A program made the position numbers and the translations under genes. A stretch of DNA of 64,000 nt. It comes from Paragordius varius (taxonomy: Eukaryota; Nematomorpha). The DNA lies in assembly GCA_964247055.1 (NCBI GenBank), contig OZ176053.1:6944001-7008000 (forward strand), given 5' to 3'. The notes beneath the pieces were generated by a model. It was given only the letters and a program-made list of their open reading frames with translations. It ran no database searches and was not told the origin of the DNA. Shown one piece after another: positions 35,320 to 48,000 of this stretch. Each line of letters begins with the position of its first letter. Position 1 is the stretch's first letter.

Positions 35320-35920
35320 ATATGATGGCGTATTTTTAGGGCAAGGCCATAAATTAACGGCTAATAAAAAAACGCTTGACCTTATTATTTTCCTAGTTAC
35401 GGGTTATATTTCAAGCTTTTAATAAGTTATATGGCTTCATAAATTTCTGTAAATTAGCTTCGACACAAGGCAAAATCTATATTTTGGCGCAGTTTTTGGC
35501 GGGTAGCTCCAAACCCTGGGCAGAAAAAGTGCTGGGCAAAATTTCTGCCTTTATATGGGGAATATCTGGAATTAACAGGAATTTTATTAGTTCCTATTAG
35601 CCTCATAGGTTTTCTAAAATTTGGCTCCAAAGCCATGCTGTATCGATTTGGTGACGCGGTTTTACGCGGGGGGCCCCCTAACCAGGTGCGAAACAAAAAA
35701 ACGCTCGATTAAAATTTTTGACTTCGGGTAATACCTGGAATCATGATTGATTCCACATGCTCTCGTAGGATTTTCGAATAATTGTTTACCAAAAAGGTAT
35801 TCTATGGTGGCGCATTTTTCAGGGGGAAGTAATTTAATAAATGCGCTGTACCTAAATTTTTGCCTTTTTACGGGTAATATTTCCAGCCCTTATTGAACTC
35901 ATGTGGCCTGATAAGTATTA
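35320..35920. repeat. Degenerate tandem repeat, ~160-bp unit, about four copies
   Basis: Variants of TGGCGCATTTTT occur at about 35325, 35483, 35648 and 35805 (spacing 158-165), and each is followed by GGGTAATATTTCC-like and CTTATTGAACTCAT-like blocks. It starts just right of the hAT right end. Diverged by eye by 30% or more between units. Open frames here are by-products of the repeat. Confidence 0.5.
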
Positions 35921-36029
35921 AATTTGCTTATCTTACGAACACGTAACATCAGCTCCCTATTATCCCAAAAACGATATGGTGGAATGAGGGATATATATAC
36001 CCTCAAGACATACCGGTTAGCAGAATGTG

Positions 36030-36470
36030 ACTCATAATCAAAAATAAATAACACGCTTTGGGGATACCGCACTAATATCCACATTGCTACAAATACCTGT
36101 ACCGCACAACTTTTCCTAAAACGTATACCCCCAATCCAATTACATGGCCAAAATATAATAATCAAACAGACTTCTTCAACGATGTACAGCCGAAACACGA
36201 ATACGATGAAAACGAAAATATATATATAAAAAATGAACTAGTGAATGGTTGGCGCGTAGGAATTGTAAATAAACGACTCGGATTATTCTCATATGAAATA
36301 CAAAGTGGTAAGAAAATCATCCAAAAACACTACGATCAACTAAGACCAAGGGAAGGAGGTAAATGGGAAGACAACTTCGTCCGAAGAAACTATTCTCTAG
36401 AGTCCTCACCTGGGCTTTCCATGAATACAATTTTAATGTTGAATCAAATTTTTTCATATAGTTTATAACC
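36030..36470 (+). mobile_element. Ty3/gypsy fossil, integrase C-terminal fragment
   Basis: A piece of the integrase tail: LWGYRTNIHIATNTC and later NGWRVGIVNKRLGLFSYEI with YDQLRPREGG align with the same region of the younger element at 44788-49317. Clearly a different, older family member. Broken; no LTRs seen around it. Confidence 0.6.
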
Positions 36471-36479
36471 ATCCAGGCC

Positions 36480-36765
36480 CCAAATTTTTTTATCTGTTAA
36501 TGATTCTAGTTTTGAAATACTGAGAGAAAATTTAAATTCGGCAGAAAGTTAAAATTTGTGATAAATAAGAAATAATGATAAAACTTGTTATGATTTCTTA
36601 CATTAATCAGACATTTACAATTTATAAAGAGCCTAAATTCATATAGTTAATAAAAACTCTATTCAAAAAGCGTGTTTTTTCTTTAACATACCTAATATAC
36701 AAAAATTATATGAATATTAAAATAGTTTTTTATTTACTATCTAAGCTCACTATTAACACTTGTTT
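36480..36765. repeat. Dispersed repeat copy (see 28690-28980)
   Basis: GAGAGAAAATTTAAATTCGG, TTTACAATTTATAAA and the ACTATCTAAGCTCACTATTA tail. The tail is nearly identical at 44640-44690, so this family has younger and older copies. Confidence 0.5.
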
Positions 36766-36791
36766 CAATTTGGGGTATCTAAATACCCCAG

Positions 36792-36962
36792 ACTAAATTA
36801 AAGTCATTGACAGTAACCAAACAGGTTAAAATTGAAAGCGACACTAAAAGATTGGATTTATTTGGTTTAACGGTCACTAATCAAAAAGGTAGCGAACAAA
36901 ACGAAAAATATATCTTTAATATTGGGGAAAAAACCAATAATCAGAAGGGATTGGAGTATTAA
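36792..36962 (+). CDS. Exon-like open stretch, unknown
   Basis: 57 codons to TAA, reading IESDTKRLDLFGLTVTNQKG and YIFNIGEKTNNQK. Possible acceptors (ACAG) precede it at 36812 and 36824. Charged, protein-like, but no family and no partner exon recognised. It could be part of a transposon. Confidence 0.2.
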   Translation, partial: TKLKSLTVTKQVKIESDTKRLDLFGLTVTNQKGSEQNEKYIFNIGEKTNNQKGLEY

Positions 36963-37143
36963 TCAAAAACGAATTGAATAAAAATCAATAGTTATACACC
37001 TTATAAACCGGTATAATATTGGACTAACTGCTAAGTCACTTATAATTGTATATAGTCTATGCCTCTACGTCAAACGTTCCTAAAGAACACTTATTAGGCA
37101 AAGCGCCAAATAGTTTTATATGTAACTAAGAAAGGAGATACGC

Positions 37144-37287
37144 TTATCTTAGGATGCTTTCCAATATCTTTAAGTGTTTTTCATTCCACCATGCTCCATT
37201 CAGGTTGATTTTACCAGCAAAAACTTGATATTTATAATTAAAATCAGCTGTTTTGTTCAATCGTGCTTTAAGCTTCCCAATTATAGA
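37144..37287 (-). CDS. Possible terminal exon, unknown protein
   Basis: After a pyrimidine-rich acceptor (TTCCTCCTTGAG, minus strand) 47 codons run to TAA at 37144-37146: IIGKLKARLNKTADFNYKY, VFAGKINLNGAWWNEKH, LKILESILR. Amphipathic and protein-like. No family recognised; no upstream exon found. Confidence 0.28.
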   Translation of the reverse strand, partial: SIIGKLKARLNKTADFNYKYQVFAGKINLNGAWWNEKHLKILESILR

Positions 37288-37399
37288 CTCAAGGAGGAAC
37301 AAATAAAAAAATAAATTTTATCTAATACAGCAGTACCATGTTAGTCAATTTAACAAAAAAAATAAAACAGTAGTTTATTGACAACATTAAGCTGGATAT

Positions 37400-38700
37400 C
37401 AAAGTTATTTTTGAAAAAATCGAAATTTTGTACGGTCCCCGAGACATTGTGTGCGGCCCGCGAAAAATTCGAGAATCTATAATTTGCAAAAATATGCTCA
37501 CAGCTCATTAAAGTTGATATTTTTTAGACACAATCCAATGTGTTTTGCTTATATCTTTTATACGATACATTTTAGTGATATTTTTTGAATGAAGCATTTG
37601 GCTTTCATCAAAAAAAGTTTTTTTTAGAAAATGTGCATAAATCTTGATATTTTCATATATGGAGCAGTTTACAAAAAAGTACAAATGACTTTGTTTATCA
37701 AGCAGCATTAGGGCATAAAAATTCCCGAAAAAAAAAGTCGATATGTCCTTTTTTCTGCATCAAATCGAATGAAAAAGGGATTAATATAATATTTGAGCTT
37801 TAGCGTTGATAGAAATTATCGAAACACTTTGTTTTTATAAGGCTTAATTTTTTGGAGGCTTATTGGCGAAACTCTATAACTCTATATAGATTTAATATAT
37901 GATTGTTTTGATAAAAATCAATATCGTTTACCGTATATTAACAAATTTATGATTTATGATTTACCCTGAAATGATTTTTTGACCTTATATTTTTGGTCTT
38001 AATGAGCTCCCAAAAAAGAAGAATCTTAATTGATAACATTGCGTTTGTAACTATCCTTATTCTATACATAAACAAATTAAATTTAATTGACGCTTTTTTA
38101 TTTAATTTTATTGGACCTAATGTGAGATGAAAAAAATTTTAATTTTGGTTATTAACAGAAATACATACCTTTTTTAGTATATTTACCGCATATATCATTT
38201 TAATATTAATTAACCTGAAACTAGCTATCGAATGATATATCAATCCATTAATATTTATATTGCAGCCCACGGTGTTATATTCTACTAGAATAGATAAGTT
38301 TTTTAATCTGAAAGCAAAATCTCCAGGATTGCTTTAAATTTTTTATGTATGCTAGAGATTAAATAAAGTTATTTCGGAAAAAAATAAATATCCTGCGCGG
38401 CCCAAAGAGACCGTGTGCGTGACCCGCGAAAAAATCGGAAATCCATAATTTGCAAAAATATGCTCAGTTTTAGATAATTATTATTTCTTAAATTCAAATT
38501 AGCCTATTGAATTGATAACGAAATTTTTTTTATCGTGCTTGTATTTTTTACTAATGTAAATTGAATAAAATATTTTTGAATGCCCTTACATATTTAAATG
38601 CGGCCCGCCGGTTTATTGAGTCAAAAATGCGCGACACCGAAAGATGTTTTAAATATCCCTAAATGAATGCTTTAAATTGTGCTTTATATAAATTTTATTT
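37400..38700. repeat. Gene-poor stretch with GC-rich hAT-like fragments
   Basis: Short islands GTGTGCGGCCCGCGAAAAATTC (near 37450), GACCCGCGAAAAAATCGG (near 38425) and ATGCGGCCCGCCGG (near 38598) stand out in AT-rich DNA and resemble the inner ends of the hAT MITEs at 9609 and 31036. The first two share TCGAGAATC/TCGGAAATC then CATAATTTGCAAAAATATG, so they are copies of one element. Otherwise I see nothing coding here. Confidence 0.4.
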
Positions 38701-38899
38701 ATGTAGTTTTTTCTGCAATGATTAACAAATGGTTAAATTTTTTTAATCTTGACTAAATCACGCAATACGTCAGTGCGCAGCTAGTAATATATACTATGAA
38801 TATTATTGATATGAGTGTCAATAATCAAAACTTTAAACGTTTTCATTGTTACACCTTCTAAAATTTAAAACAAATTTTTAAAATCATAATTTGATATTA

Positions 38900-41800
38900 A
38901 TGAAAAAGTGCGAAATTTCGAAAGCTAAAAAGCGAAAGATAAAGATGAATTGTTCAAAAAACAAAAAGAACAAAACAAAAAAGCAGAGTATGAAAAAAAT
39001 GTGCAAGCGTCAACCTCAACGTCCTTTGGCAAATAAAAAGCGACATCTCAAGAAACGAAAAGCACCCAAAAAGAGCCCTAAAAACACTAAAATTAAAACG
39101 CTGAAAAATAACAAAGGTGGAAGGAATTCGAAAAAACACTCTATAACTCAAAAGAAGCGTTTCAACTCCAAAAATAACAAAGGAAAAAGAAATACAGCGA
39201 TAAAGTGTAGAAAGGTCAGTGAAAAACGAAAAATTAAAACTACTACTACAAGAAACAAAGCACCCAAGAGAAAAAAGCAAACTGGAAGAAAATTAAAAAA
39301 ATATGTTGGAAATAAAAGATTAAGATGCAACAAACTCACAATTGTAACGGATCATCCTTCACAAAATCAGTCTGATAATGATTCAGTAATAGTACCGGAA
39401 ACAAATGTTCCTACCCAGACATTAAACAAAAACATTTCAACAGATTCTTCGAAATTAATTAATAGCTCTCCTGCTGTAAGTAAAAAACCCCGAGAAATTA
39501 CAATACATACAACAAAAGAGTTAAAGCAGTCTGCTTTGTCAAACAATAGTACAGCAACAATTAATAATATCCTCGAAACTCTTACGCCTGCAGAAAAACA
39601 TTTAGATAAGACTGTTTCTAATATAATAGCCACATCTTATAATAATTCCCCAGTAACAGTTATGCCTTCAAAAAAAGGGTTAAAACGGTCTAATTGTACA
39701 GCAAAAATCAATTTCGAAACCACTATGCCTACGAAAAAACCTTCAAAGCCTGTTCAAAACATAATAACAACAAATGAGTGCGAAAAAACAATGCCTTCCA
39801 AACGGTTAAAACAACCTTCTTTGTTAAATAGTGATTCAACAATAGTTATACCTGATGCAACCATGACTAGATCTGAAAATCAGATTTGTGAAAACACGAT
39901 TTCCACATTAAATCCAAAACCAGTAAAATTAAAAAAATGGATACCAGATTATATAAGAAAAGAAGCCGATTGGCCGCCCATAGACGTTGAGGATTTTTTT
40001 TTAAAGAAAAAATTAAAAGAATTGCGACTTATTCTTAAGTCATCAATCATAGGACACGCTGAAATTTCACGTTCACGTTTCCAACTGCCACCCAAAAAAT
40101 ATACTTCCAATATTAATTATAATTCTCCGTAAGAGTTTTTGACACATCATGTCCTACTATACTGATTGTTTAGTAATTTGGGCCTTAAATTATCAGCTTT
40201 TTAAATTATTGTTAAGATTTGGTAACATATATATATTTTTAATATCATTTTTTGATTCCTAAAACACTAACTAAAACTGTCAAAAAAATTTTATCAGAGT
40301 GGAAAATAAAGCGTTAAAGATATATATTCTATAAATTAATATTAATGATTACACGTTGATGTGAATATTAGAGCTTCAGAAGACAGCCCAGTGGCTATGT
40401 CCAATAGTGACACAGGAAGATATGTCGCAGGCAAACCATTCATAAATTATTCCCCCAAAAAAGGTAATAAATAAATAATTTAACCATTTTAAAACACCTA
40501 TTACTATACGGTTTAACTTCATTAAGATTATCATTTTAATTAAATTATATATTTATTTATTTTCTTTTATAAGATTTTAAGCTCTATTATTATGCTTAAC
40601 TTATAGATTTCAATTCAAAATATTAATTAACTATAAATTTAAAAAAGTTTACAAAATTTCGGGACCAGCAGCACATAATACAAAGATTTGGTTAATTGTC
40701 ACATATTTTTGTCAAATTTGAAATATTATATTACAATCATATGCATCCAAAAAATATAACAATAGCCTATTGGCAAGAAATATACAATATTCCTTCAACA
40801 AAACGGCTAAAACGGTCCACATTTTTGTATAATGACACACCACCAATGACAAATGATTTACAAGAGGAAACAACTCCAACAACATCTCAAGATAAGATTG
40901 ATGACAACAAGCCAAGGACATCAAATAATGCAAAACCAGTGAAATATCAGAAACTGATACCGGAATTCCTGAGGGAACGAATCGATTGCATATCCCCGAT
41001 TAATTTTGAACAAATTAGTTTGAAGAAAAAAATCGCCCAATTAAGAAACGTAATCAGTGCATCCGAGATCGGTCAGGCCGAATTTTTACGCTCAAGGTCG
41101 CTTCAGCGTAAAAAATTCGCAAGTGATACAAATTTCAATTCACCGTAAGAATTTTCTTACAAAAATATAGAAATATAATTTATATTCATATAAATAATCA
41201 TACGATTCCGAATATAATAGACTAAGTGTATTCGTAATAGAAATACTAAATATTTTCGAGTTTGGGTTTAATTTATATATAAAAATTAATTAAATTTTAA
41301 AAATAAAGTGAGAAATCTATAAAAAACTCTAAAGTTTACATTTATATTGAATAGTTTCGAGTTTGATAATTTAATTTTTAGGATAGTTTTTAGTTGATTA
41401 TTTTACAATAAGGTGTCGTGCTTAAGTTAATACTTTCTAAGAAATTAATTGGACTACACAAAAATGTATGCCTTAAATATCTTAAATAACTCCATAATAT
41501 TTAGAAATAATAATTATAAACATAAGATTTTATATTTACAGTACTAACCAATAATTTTAAACCAATGCTAAAATAACCAATCTAAGGTTTTATTATGCTA
41601 CCTATAGTATATTTATCACAAGTTATATAGATTATATTGATTTTTACAGTAAATGCAATCTTGCGAAACTTAATGAAAAAGTAGCAATGTATAGTTTCTT
41701 ACAGGATATATTTTTTGAATTTTTTTACTAAAGCCACGAAATACTATTTTTTTTATTTGTCAGATAAAATTATGCATAATGATTAATAATTCCTATTATA

Positions 41801-41923
41801 TTTTAATGTGCAAATTGTTTTGTTCGTAAAAATAGAGTTTCGGAAACCCCAATATCCGATTCCAACAATGAATCTGGAATAAGGATAGTTCGCAAACCTT
41901 ATTTTCCTTGGGAACATCAGTAA
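38900..41923 (+). CDS. Lysine-rich basic protein with duplicated C-terminal module (about 596 aa)
   Basis: Exons: 38900-40131, 40372-40463, 40766-41144, 41836-41923; phases agree. Residues 1-145 are extremely Lys/Arg-rich, H1- or protamine-like, with many KK/KKRK motifs (nuclear, nucleic-acid binding inferred). Residues ~146-340 are Ser/Thr/Asn-rich with repeats of MPSKK..KR. Then come two copies of a two-exon module: KLKKWIPDYIRKEADWPPID...LKKKLKELRLILKSS (exon 1 end) with SEDSPVAMSNSDTG..KPF (exon 2), and KYQKLIPEFLRERIDCISPI...LKKKIAQLRNVISAS (exon 3) with SETPISDSNNESG..KPYFPW (exon 4). Both module splice sites are CC|GTAAGA and AG|A. I do not recognise the family. Exon 4 may end at TAA 41921-41923 or splice on at GTAACT (41920). 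Related copies lie at 52960, 55560 and 60030. Confidence 0.62.
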
Positions 41924-41989
41924 CTTTTAAAAATGACCGAGAGATATGGTGCGTCAGTTGGGTTGTCAGTTAGTTAAAATGCCGCCACA

Positions 41990-42380
41990 TTTTGACTAAC
42001 TCCCTGGTTACAAAGGAAAATCGCAAACCGCCAAATATTCTAGTAATTATAGTCAAAAAGATATGGTGAGTCAGTTGGGTTTTAAGTTGGTTAAAATGCC
42101 GCCACATTTTGACTAACTCCCTGGTTACAAAGGAAAATCGCAAACCGCCAAATATTCTAGTAATTATAGTCAAAAAGATATGGTGAGTCAGTTGGGTTTT
42201 AAGTTGGTTAAAATGCCGCCACATTTTGACTAACTCCCTGGTTACAAAGGAAAATCGCAAACCGCCAAATATTCTAGTAATTAGAGACAAAAAGATATGG
42301 TGAGTCAGTTGGGTTTTAAGTTGGTTAAAATGCCGCCACATTTTGACTAACTCCCTGGTTACAAAGGAAAATCGAAAAGA
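41990..42380. repeat. 117-bp minisatellite, about 3.5 units (copy A)
   Basis: The block GGTTACAAAGGAAAATCG recurs every 117 bp four times. Units differ by only one or two bases. Each carries GATATGGTGAGTCAG and TTTTGACTAACTCCC, which look like a 5' splice site and a branch site, on the plus strand. Because 117 is a multiple of three, the minus strand stays open for 139 codons; I read that as an artefact. Same repeat with five copies of the block at 61925-62420. Confidence 0.88.
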
Positions 42381-42414
42381 GAAATGCAATTAAACAGCCA
42401 AATATGGAGCTATC

Positions 42415-42479
42415 CATAACAGAAAAATCCGAATTACCGCCAAATTTGGATAATTCAGTAGTTACACAAAAAGAATAAC
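42415..42479 (+). CDS. Possible last exon downstream of the minisatellite
   Basis: Following an AACAG acceptor, an open frame reads MELSITEKSELPPNLDNSVV and stops at TAA (42477-42479). It is preserved at the duplicate locus (62456-62534). If the Lys-rich gene splices past its fourth exon, this is a candidate terminal exon; the bridging exon within the minisatellite is not resolved. Confidence 0.25.
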
Positions 42480-42639
42480 TTCAGAAAAATTACAATTTAA
42501 TTTATTGCAGATACTCTCCCCTTACCAAAACAATCTATAGATCAAATTATAAATAAATGTAGATCATATTTTACTTACTAATTTAACAGGTGTAGAACGT
42601 TTCACTTTATTAAATACGTTAAATATTTTGTAGCAAAAT

Positions 42640-43560
42640 AAAAATAACTGTGTATATAAGAGGGTCAAAAATTAGATCAATTTTTCGTGGACACAAACGC
42701 AGGTACACTTACAAAACACTTTATAATATACCTAGTTGATATTGTTAATTGTATTTTCAAGAAAAACAGTTAGTAATAATTCAAGTATTGTGATATTACA
42801 CAAACATGTACAGGAAAAAATTTCTCTAGACAGCCTTAATTAAAAAAAAATTTGGCCGATATTTTTTATACATTCAGGGAATTTTAGCTGCAAAAGACAT
42901 GAGGACAAGCGATAACAATTGCAGGACGTAATTTCTCGCTTAGGCAGGAACGTCGGTCAAAAAAGAACTTATTTTTTTAAATTCGCGCGACAATATCATC
43001 TGACCAGATATCATTGAAGCCGGCAGAAAATTTAAGAATCGAATGGGACGAATATAGCCCAGGCCAGATTTGATTCGTAAAACTTCATCGAAAACAGAAT
43101 GTAACATTAAATTTTTACGAGTCAACCTACGTAAAATACAACTTCAAGCTTAACGTAGAGGGAAAAATGCTCGACGCTTTCATTGCAGGCATGGGAGTCA
43201 AAAAATTAGAATTAGATCTGTATAGCAGATTCCCCAACGCCATGTGGGAAAACGAACCCTAACCCTAAAACAAGTGAACATTGCTCTCAATTATGAATAG
43301 GCACCTCAATTAGCACTAATCGATGGCAACATGTTACGACAACAGCTGGGAAATACCAGCACAAGTGTCGATTCTGCCGTTTAAGTCATGACTGGAATCA
43401 CCTCCAACTATACTGTAAGAAAAAAATGATTGCAATGTTTAGAACATCGAATGTGAAGCCACCCCTAAGATAACATTGATAATTAATTGTAAGCCAATAC
43501 GCATGATGATGGACACAGTCAAGTGTTTCTTTTTTCGTCCCAATTCAACATTAAATTCGA
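42640..43560 (+). mobile_element. LTR-retrotransposon fossil, promoter/leader plus gag-like part (copy A)
   Basis: A TGTATATAAGAGG promoter-like start is followed by a gag-like region (around 43140-43330) and a zinc-knuckle-like Cys/His cluster near 43365-43425, then the beginning of a protease-like part. It is broken in several places and lacks the downstream genes. It is duplicated at 62700-64000, so it was already present when the segment duplicated. Confidence 0.55.
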
Positions 43561-44787
43561 AATTTCGAAAATTAAATAAGTTTTAGATCCATGTATTTAA
43601 TATCATTCGAAAGAGCGTGAAAAACTGTATCCTCCAAATGGTAGTAAATTATTTTTAATTAATCAGATGTAAATTTGATATGGTCGAAATTTTCAGCCCT
43701 GTAAACAAGTCAAAAGTTTTCACAGACAAACTATTAATTTTAATATTATTGGATATTGTTTACGCTGAAGTGTGATTGTATTATTATATATGGAATAATT
43801 CAGCAAAAATAATATAAATTTATTATAATATTTCGATTACTACAAGTAATCTTTGTCAAACGTAAAATATGGTTATATTAATATTTAATTAAAAAAAAGT
43901 CTTTGAAAAAGCTTTTGGTTTGCTTTATTATAAAATTATTATTATCTTAATTATTTTACCTGGTGAATACTAAAATGCATAGATATAACTGTAAATTTAT
44001 TGCATAATGGCCATAAAAGATCAAAATACCTTAAACTTGGTTCTTGTTTTTAAAATTTTGAAATTATAAGCTTTAAAAAAAATAATTGATGAGATGGTAA
44101 TTTTTTAAAAAACTAAACACTTAATGGCTGTTTTGAGTATAAAAGCAATAAAAAAATGTTTTAATCATTAAAACTCTCTTGTGTTTTCTTTTTTGGACAT
44201 CATCACCATATATACAAAGTTTGATTTATTTACATCCATTAGTTTTAAAAATATATTAAATAAAAAAACGCTCTCGTTTCGTGCGTTTGTCGCTCTCTAT
44301 GCCCAATATTAATAATAGATGTAAAACATTTTAAACATTTTATAGAGTTGTTTTACTCTTTCGAATGATATATTACAACTGGGCATTTCTTGTATATTTT
44401 TTGAAGGAAAACATTTTTTAGTAAAATTTTGATAAAGAGGATGCATAATCAAAAAAATCAATTTATTCGACTTAGGTGAAGATATAATTTTTATTTCAGA
44501 TTTGCTGTTAAAATGATGGAAAAATGCAAACTTGAGTAGCAGAAAAATATACTGTCCATTGTAATATCTCGTAAAAGGTGTTCGTTGACCTTTATAAGGT
44601 ATTGAGTGCCATACCTAATATACAAAAATTATTTATGAAATTATATTAAAATAGTTTTTTTATTTACTATCTAAGCTCACTATTAACACTTGATTCAATT
44701 TGGGTAACTAAATACAACAGACTAAATTAAAGTTAAAATTTTTAAAAATATACTGAAGGAAACGGTCGTAATTTAAATTTATGCTCT
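43561..44787. repeat. Gene-free stretch with dispersed repeats
   Basis: A segment at about 43800-43880 (TTTCGATTACTACAAGTAATC) resembles 30345-30420, and 44609-44690 matches the 36690-36765 repeat. I see no gene here. Confidence 0.4.
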
Positions 44788-45055
44788 TGTAAAGTTGATT
44801 TATTCACATATAGCAATATGGTATATTAAAATAGAGTTGAGCGATAAAAAGAAAAACCAAAATAAAAAAGTGAGTGGCTATTATATCACAAGTTCTTTTT
44901 ATGTGTGCATGACTTATTTGCGTAGACGTTACACAATGGTTATTCTCAACAACAGATAAGCTTTAACACGAAATATATATATAATATTCAAATACAAAAT
45001 AACTGATGCAACATGAATTGAGTGTGTTAACAAAATAGAATATTATAACCTTACA
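44788..45055 (-). repeat. 3' LTR of the gypsy element
   Basis: 268 bp, TG..CA ends; the pair differs at about three positions. Confidence 0.93.
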
Positions 45056-48000
45056 TTACTCTCCCCCTAAGTTAACCACGGGGGCTGTCGTGTTCGTACA
45101 TTATACCTATAAGTTTAAACGATCGGGAGGCTGCCGTCTTCTTAGCGGATATCTACGCTCGGGTAGGTCAGAAACCTCTTTTACCACGTCGGGTGTGGCC
45201 TCTACCGGCGTCAGCGATTCTGGGGCTACGTCTTGCTATGAGGTAGCAGGAGTTGGGGCATGGACTATTTGAGATTCCGAGGTGGGATGGAAGGTTTGTT
45301 CGGAGTGGGCTCCCTCGAAATGACCCGGGACACTTTCGACGCTGGGATATTTATGCAGTATTAAGGGATTAGTTTCGTATGAATTCCCTCCTGACCTACG
45401 TCGTAACTGATCTGCATGTTTACGTTTACGAATCCCTTCCTCATCTTGCACTTCATACGAGAGTAACCCCCTTCTCTCCAGAATGTGACCTGGCCGCCAG
45501 CCTACGGCCATTTCATTTTTAATATAGACAGGATCGTCTTGTTGGAATTCGCGTCTCGGTTCATTTTCGTGCTCTATAAATTCGACAGGGGTTGTTTTTA
45601 CCCAAGAGATAGGATTGTGTACACGCCGTTTTAGGAATATGGCGGAAGGCGTTTCTTTTAGCGAAGAATGCATGCTAGTTCGATACGAATAAAGGACCGT
45701 GTTGATAGCTTCATATGCATGCATTTGTTGGGTCTTAGTAGCGGCGTATTTTGTTTTTAATGTCTTTATTACTCCACTAGACCGTTTGTTTTGGGGTGAT
45801 AGGGTGCTGCACAGATGTGCTTGATATTCATATGATTTAGGAGAGTCGTAAATTCTCTTGAAGTAAAATACGTGGCGTTATCGCACAATTTGGCGGGGAA
45901 AACCAAATCGTGCGATGTGTTTTTCCAGGCAATTTAAAACGCATTGACTCGTTATTGATTTAAAAAGATCTATCTCTACCCACCGTGAGGCGCTATCGAT
46001 AGTCACTAACCAATAATATCCGTCCACCGGTCCAGCAACATCTATATGTAACCTTTCCCATGTCAAAGTGTTAAAATTCCATCGATAGGGAAGATTTTCA
46101 GGTGCGTTAGGTCGATAGGTTTGGCAAGCCTCGCACCTTTCCACATAATTCGCTAGATCGGTGTCTAATTCGGGCCAAAATACCGAACACCGGGCTTGGG
46201 CTTTCATTGTTTTTAGCCCGCTTGGTCCCGTATGCAGAAGTTTCAATATCGTTTCCTGCATCGCTTGTGGTATCACTAAGCGATCATTCAGGTATAACAG
46301 ATTATAACAACACTCCAAGTCGTTTTTATGTTTTAAAAAAGGTTTCAGATCTTAGTCGATCCAACTGTTTGTCCTGAGAGCATTTTTAACTTTTGATAAC
46401 CGTTGGTCAGTGATCGTTGCCTCTTCGACCACTTTCTTATTTACATCCAGCGTTTTTAGAGCCAAAAATCGTACCTGCTTGGTGGCCGCGGCATCTTCAT
46501 CATCTGGTTGGCTATGCTCTATGGGAAGTCTCAACGCGTCGGCTAAGTTTTCTTCCCCTTTTTTGTAAAATATTTCATACTCGTACCTGATGGTCTTCGA
46601 TATCCACCTGAGCAGTTTGCTATTATTAATGTTGTTGATGTCTCTCTTCCTCCCAAATAGTGACACCAGCGGTTTATGATCTGTATATATCTCGAACGGT
46701 CTTCATATAAAGTATTTAAATTTTTCTAGGGCAAACACTATGGCCTTGGCCTCTTTTTCGATCGTGGAATAACCCTTTTCTGCTATTGAACAAGTTCGTG
46801 ACGCGTAAAAAATTGGGCGTTTCCCCTGTGGGGTCTTATGAAACAGTATTGCCCCAAACCCCTTGTTGGAAGGATATGTTTCGATCAACAAGGGAAAACA
46901 GTCGTTAATTGGCATTAAAGCCGGGGGCCTGGTTAGCAAGCTTTTTGCTTTCGCGAATTCACTATCATCTGCCGGGGTCCACCGCCAAGGTGTATTCTTT
47001 CCACTTAACTTGTGTAAGATTGCTAGGTGTGGGTGACAGTTTGGTATAAACCGCTCATGAAAATTTATTAAGCCTAAGAACGAACGTAGCTCAGTTTGTT
47101 TGTAGGTGTCGGACAATTTTTAATGGCCTCTAATTTTTCATTGGACGGCTCAATACCTTGGTCAGAAATCACGTACCCCATGTATTTGACTCGTGAGATA
47201 CCAATTTGCAATTTGTTTCGGCGCAATCGTAATCCCGCCTCTTGTAACCTTCTAAATACTTCCCTTAATCTTTGATCATGTTCCTCCCTGGTAGCTCCGG
47301 AAATTAAGACATCATCCAGGTACACACAAATACCAGGTATGTCCTTTAAAAGATTGTCCATGCATCTTTGAAAGATCATAGGTGCTGAAGTTAATCCGAA
47401 TGGAAGTCGTTGGTAAGCATAAAACCCTTTGTGAGTTGTGATGGTTACTAGCGTCTGTGACGCCCGGTCTATCGGAAATTGTAAGTAAGCATCTTTCAGG
47501 TCTAAAGTGGAAAAAATTATCCCATTTGCCACTTTGGTGGCCAACTCGTCAAAAGTAGGTATCAGATGAGAATCCTTTGCTAAATAACGGTTTATACTAA
47601 TTCGGAAATCGGCAATATCCTAATTTCTCCATTTCCTTTAACTATATTTACTGTGGGAGAGGCCCATATTGGGGTTTGGGTCGGATCGATAGGTCGGAGT
47701 ATTTTGAGTTTAAATCTATCAATTTCATTTTCTACTAAAGGTTTTAGAGTTAAAGGTACCCTACGACAAGGAAAAACTTTAGGTTTGGCCCCGGGGTCGA
47801 TAAATAATTTTATTGGGGGCCACTTGAAAGTACCTAACTCGTCTGAAAACAATTTGTCAAAATAATCAAATAACATTTTATTATTAGGTGCTTGCGTATG
47901 TAAAACTGAAAAAACATTTTTTGGGAATTCTAACCGAAACGCCCGCATCCAATTCATCCCAAACACGGCTGGCGGGTTAGTTTGCGTCACCACGCAGGGC

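Noticed and set aside
35454-36198. Two minus-strand open frames of 80 and 99 codons
   Set aside because: The first is inside the ~160-bp tandem repeat and the second is antisense to the gypsy integrase fossil.
38954-39633. Minus-strand hydrophobic frames opposite the Lys-rich gene
   Set aside because: Phe/Leu/Ser-rich composition is the direct complement of Lys-rich codons; they are shadows.
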